Part shown: in pieces, positions 6,484 to 7,769 of the stretch
Layout: the number at the start of each line of letters is the position of its first letter
Position numbering within the stretch: position 1 is the first letter of the stretch
Assembly (NCBI GenBank): GCA_017435025.1
Contig: JAFSFU010000316.1
Coordinates: forward strand, 1-7,769
DNA from: Lachnospiraceae bacterium
GTDB lineage: Bacteria > Bacillota_A > Clostridia > Lachnospirales > Lachnospiraceae
Length of the DNA stretch: 7,769 bases
Direction: 5' to 3'
Position numbers and translations under genes: made by a program
Notes under the pieces: model-generated
What the model saw: the letters and a program-made list of their open reading frames with translations, nothing else
Databases searched by the model: none
What the model was told of the DNA's origin: nothing

Positions 6484-7769
6484 TTAATATGCGTTCTTAT
6501 TGATAAATCCTTTGAATGCAGTTAAAAACAGAATCTTAAAATCGAATCCCATTGTCCAGTTTTCGATATAATAAAGGTCATGCTCGATTCGCTTGATAAT
6601 GGATGTGTCTCCGCGATAACCGTTGACCTGTGCCCAGCCGGTGATTCCCGGACGGACCTGATGCTTGATCATATACCTTGGAATCTCTTCTTTGAATTTT
6701 TCTACGAAAAACGGCCGTTCCGGTCTCGGTCCTACCAGACTCATATCGCCAAACAGAACATTGAAGAACTGCGGTGTCTCATCGATACTGGTCTTGCGGA
6801 TGATCTTACCGATCGGAGTCACGCGGGAATCTCCCGGTGTTGTCCATCTCATTTTCTCTTTATTCGGGTCCTGAACAGTCATAGAACGGAACTTATACAT
6901 CTTAAACGGACGAGTGTGAAGTCCCACACGCTCCTGACAGTAAATGATCGGGCCAGGAGAAGTCAGTTTGATGGTGACAGCCACCACCAGCATGATCGGG
7001 GAGAACAAAATAATTGCTACAACTGCCCCGAAAATATCCACCAGACGTTTTGCCGTCGCATTTAACATATTGTTGAGCGGCACATGACGAATGTGAACCA
7101 CCGGCATACCCAGCAGATCTTCTGTATACGGCACAGTTGGAATAATGTTGCCGTAATCCGGAATAAACTTTGTATGGACACCGGATTTCTCACATAAATT
7201 GACAATATACCCGAGGCGCTCGTACTCCGCCAGACTCAGCGTGATCGCGATCTCATCCAGCGAATTCTGCTCCAAAATATAGGTCAGATCATCAACACAT
7301 CCGATAACCCGGATACCTTTGTACATTTTTCCGCGCTCCATATTATCATCCAGGATACCGCGGATCGTATATCCCCATTCCGGATTGGAACGGACACGAT
7401 CGATAAATCCTTCGGCTGCATGGGAATATCCTACCAGAAGAATATGCTTCTGGTTGTATCCTTTGGAACGCATAGACCGCAGAACGATACGGATCGCATT
7501 TCGCTCTGCCGTGATCAGGATCACGTTTGTCACATAGAAATACACAACCAGTCTCTGGGAGAAGTTAAATAAGTGCGGATTTTTACGTCCCAAATATAAA
7601 ACAAGACCAAAGAGCAGAAGACCGATCGTATTGGCTTTCAGTATTTTCCCAAATTCATTCCTTCGCCCCAATACACGTTTCGGTGTATAGAGGTTAAAGA
7701 AGGAATATAACAACAGATAGACCGGGACAATAATAACCAGTGCACTAAAATAGAACTGTGCATCCAGTG
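6484..7769 (-). CDS. Polyprenyl sugar-1-phosphate transferase (WcaJ type), 5' partial
   Basis: Membrane enzyme that moves a sugar-1-phosphate from a nucleotide sugar to undecaprenyl phosphate, the first step of exopolysaccharide or capsule repeat synthesis. The frame stays open to the right edge: 427 residues are visible and the true start is outside. A TTG at 7713 could be misread as a start but lies within a membrane segment. Numbering from the edge: hydrophobic segments near 6-25 and 47-59 and around 76-86, a Rossmann-like region beginning HILLVGYSHAAEGF (108-121), then the catalytic domain from AKRLVDIFGA (239-248) with one membrane helix. Transferase motifs are SPGP (270-273), CQERVG (277-282), YKFRSM (291-296), the SIDETPQ dyad Asp329-Glu330, GDMSLVGPRPE (340-350) and RPGITGWAQVNGYRG (372-386). 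Glucose is the commonest substrate in such proteins, but galactose or another sugar is possible. Confidence 0.94.
   Translation of the reverse strand, partial: LDAQFYFSALVIIVPVYLLLYSFFNLYTPKRVLGRRNEFGKILKANTIGLLLFGLVLYLGRKNPHLFNFSQRLVVYFYVTNVILITAERNAIRIVLRSMRSKGYNQKHILLVGYSHAAEGFIDRVRSNPEWGYTIRGILDDNMERGKMYKGIRVIGCVDDLTYILEQNSLDEIAITLSLAEYERLGYIVNLCEKSGVHTKFIPDYGNIIPTVPYTEDLLGMPVVHIRHVPLNNMLNATAKRLVDIFGAVVAIILFSPIMLVVAVTIKLTSPGPIIYCQERVGLHTRPFKMYKFRSMTVQDPNKEKMRWTTPGDSRVTPIGKIIRKTSIDETPQFFNVLFGDMSLVGPRPERPFFVEKFKEEIPRYMIKHQVRPGITGWAQVNGYRGDTSIIKRIEHDLYYIENWTMGFDFKILFLTAFKGFINKNAY

Noticed and set aside
7711..7713. TTG at 7713 as the start of the sugar transferase
   Set aside because: The frame continues without a stop to the window edge with hydrophobic membrane-like sequence, and family members need this N-terminal part.

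Overview
The window reads as a chromosomal segment of a low-to-mid-GC Gram-positive bacterium, most likely a Clostridia member of the Lachnospiraceae type. Reasons are the strong AAGGAGG ribosome binding sites, the PstS lipoprotein with a lipobox, the LytR-CpsA-Psr (LCP) cell-wall protein, and the style of the proteins. The family assignment is inference. All seven genes lie on the minus strand, so transcription runs from right to left. There are no RNA genes, mobile elements or CRISPR arrays that I can see.

Right part (about 4568-7769), cell-envelope glycopolymer genes. A membrane sugar-1-phosphate transferase of the WcaJ/polyprenyl glycosylphosphotransferase type runs off the right edge, so its N-terminus is missing. 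After 26 bases follows a large LCP-family protein with a basic cytoplasmic head, one membrane segment, the LCP catalytic domain and a long disordered extracellular tail. Together they suggest initiation of a lipid-linked glycan on undecaprenyl phosphate and attachment of a finished glycopolymer to the wall. A 14-bp perfect hairpin just after the LCP stop ends this unit.

Middle (4302-4567), a 266-base intergenic region. It holds the LCP terminator, a run of four hexamers in 11-bp phase that resembles a PhoP/PhoB box (4438-4476), a weak candidate -10, and an 11-bp inverted repeat in the probable leader of pstS, part of which recurs a third time just upstream.

Left part (142-4301), a complete and compact pstS-pstC-pstA-pstB-phoU operon. 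PstS captures phosphate outside the cell, PstC and PstA form the channel, PstB supplies ATP hydrolysis, and PhoU couples transport status to phosphate signalling. Gaps are 4 to 15 bases, and pstC/pstA overlap by one base (TAATG). A GC-rich hairpin (91-131) follows phoU. The last 90 bases hold no gene I can call, only an AGGAGG without a normal start codon at the usual distance.

Nothing here is clearly a new system. The parts most worth a second look are the pstS promoter/leader architecture and the unusual low-complexity ends of the LCP protein.
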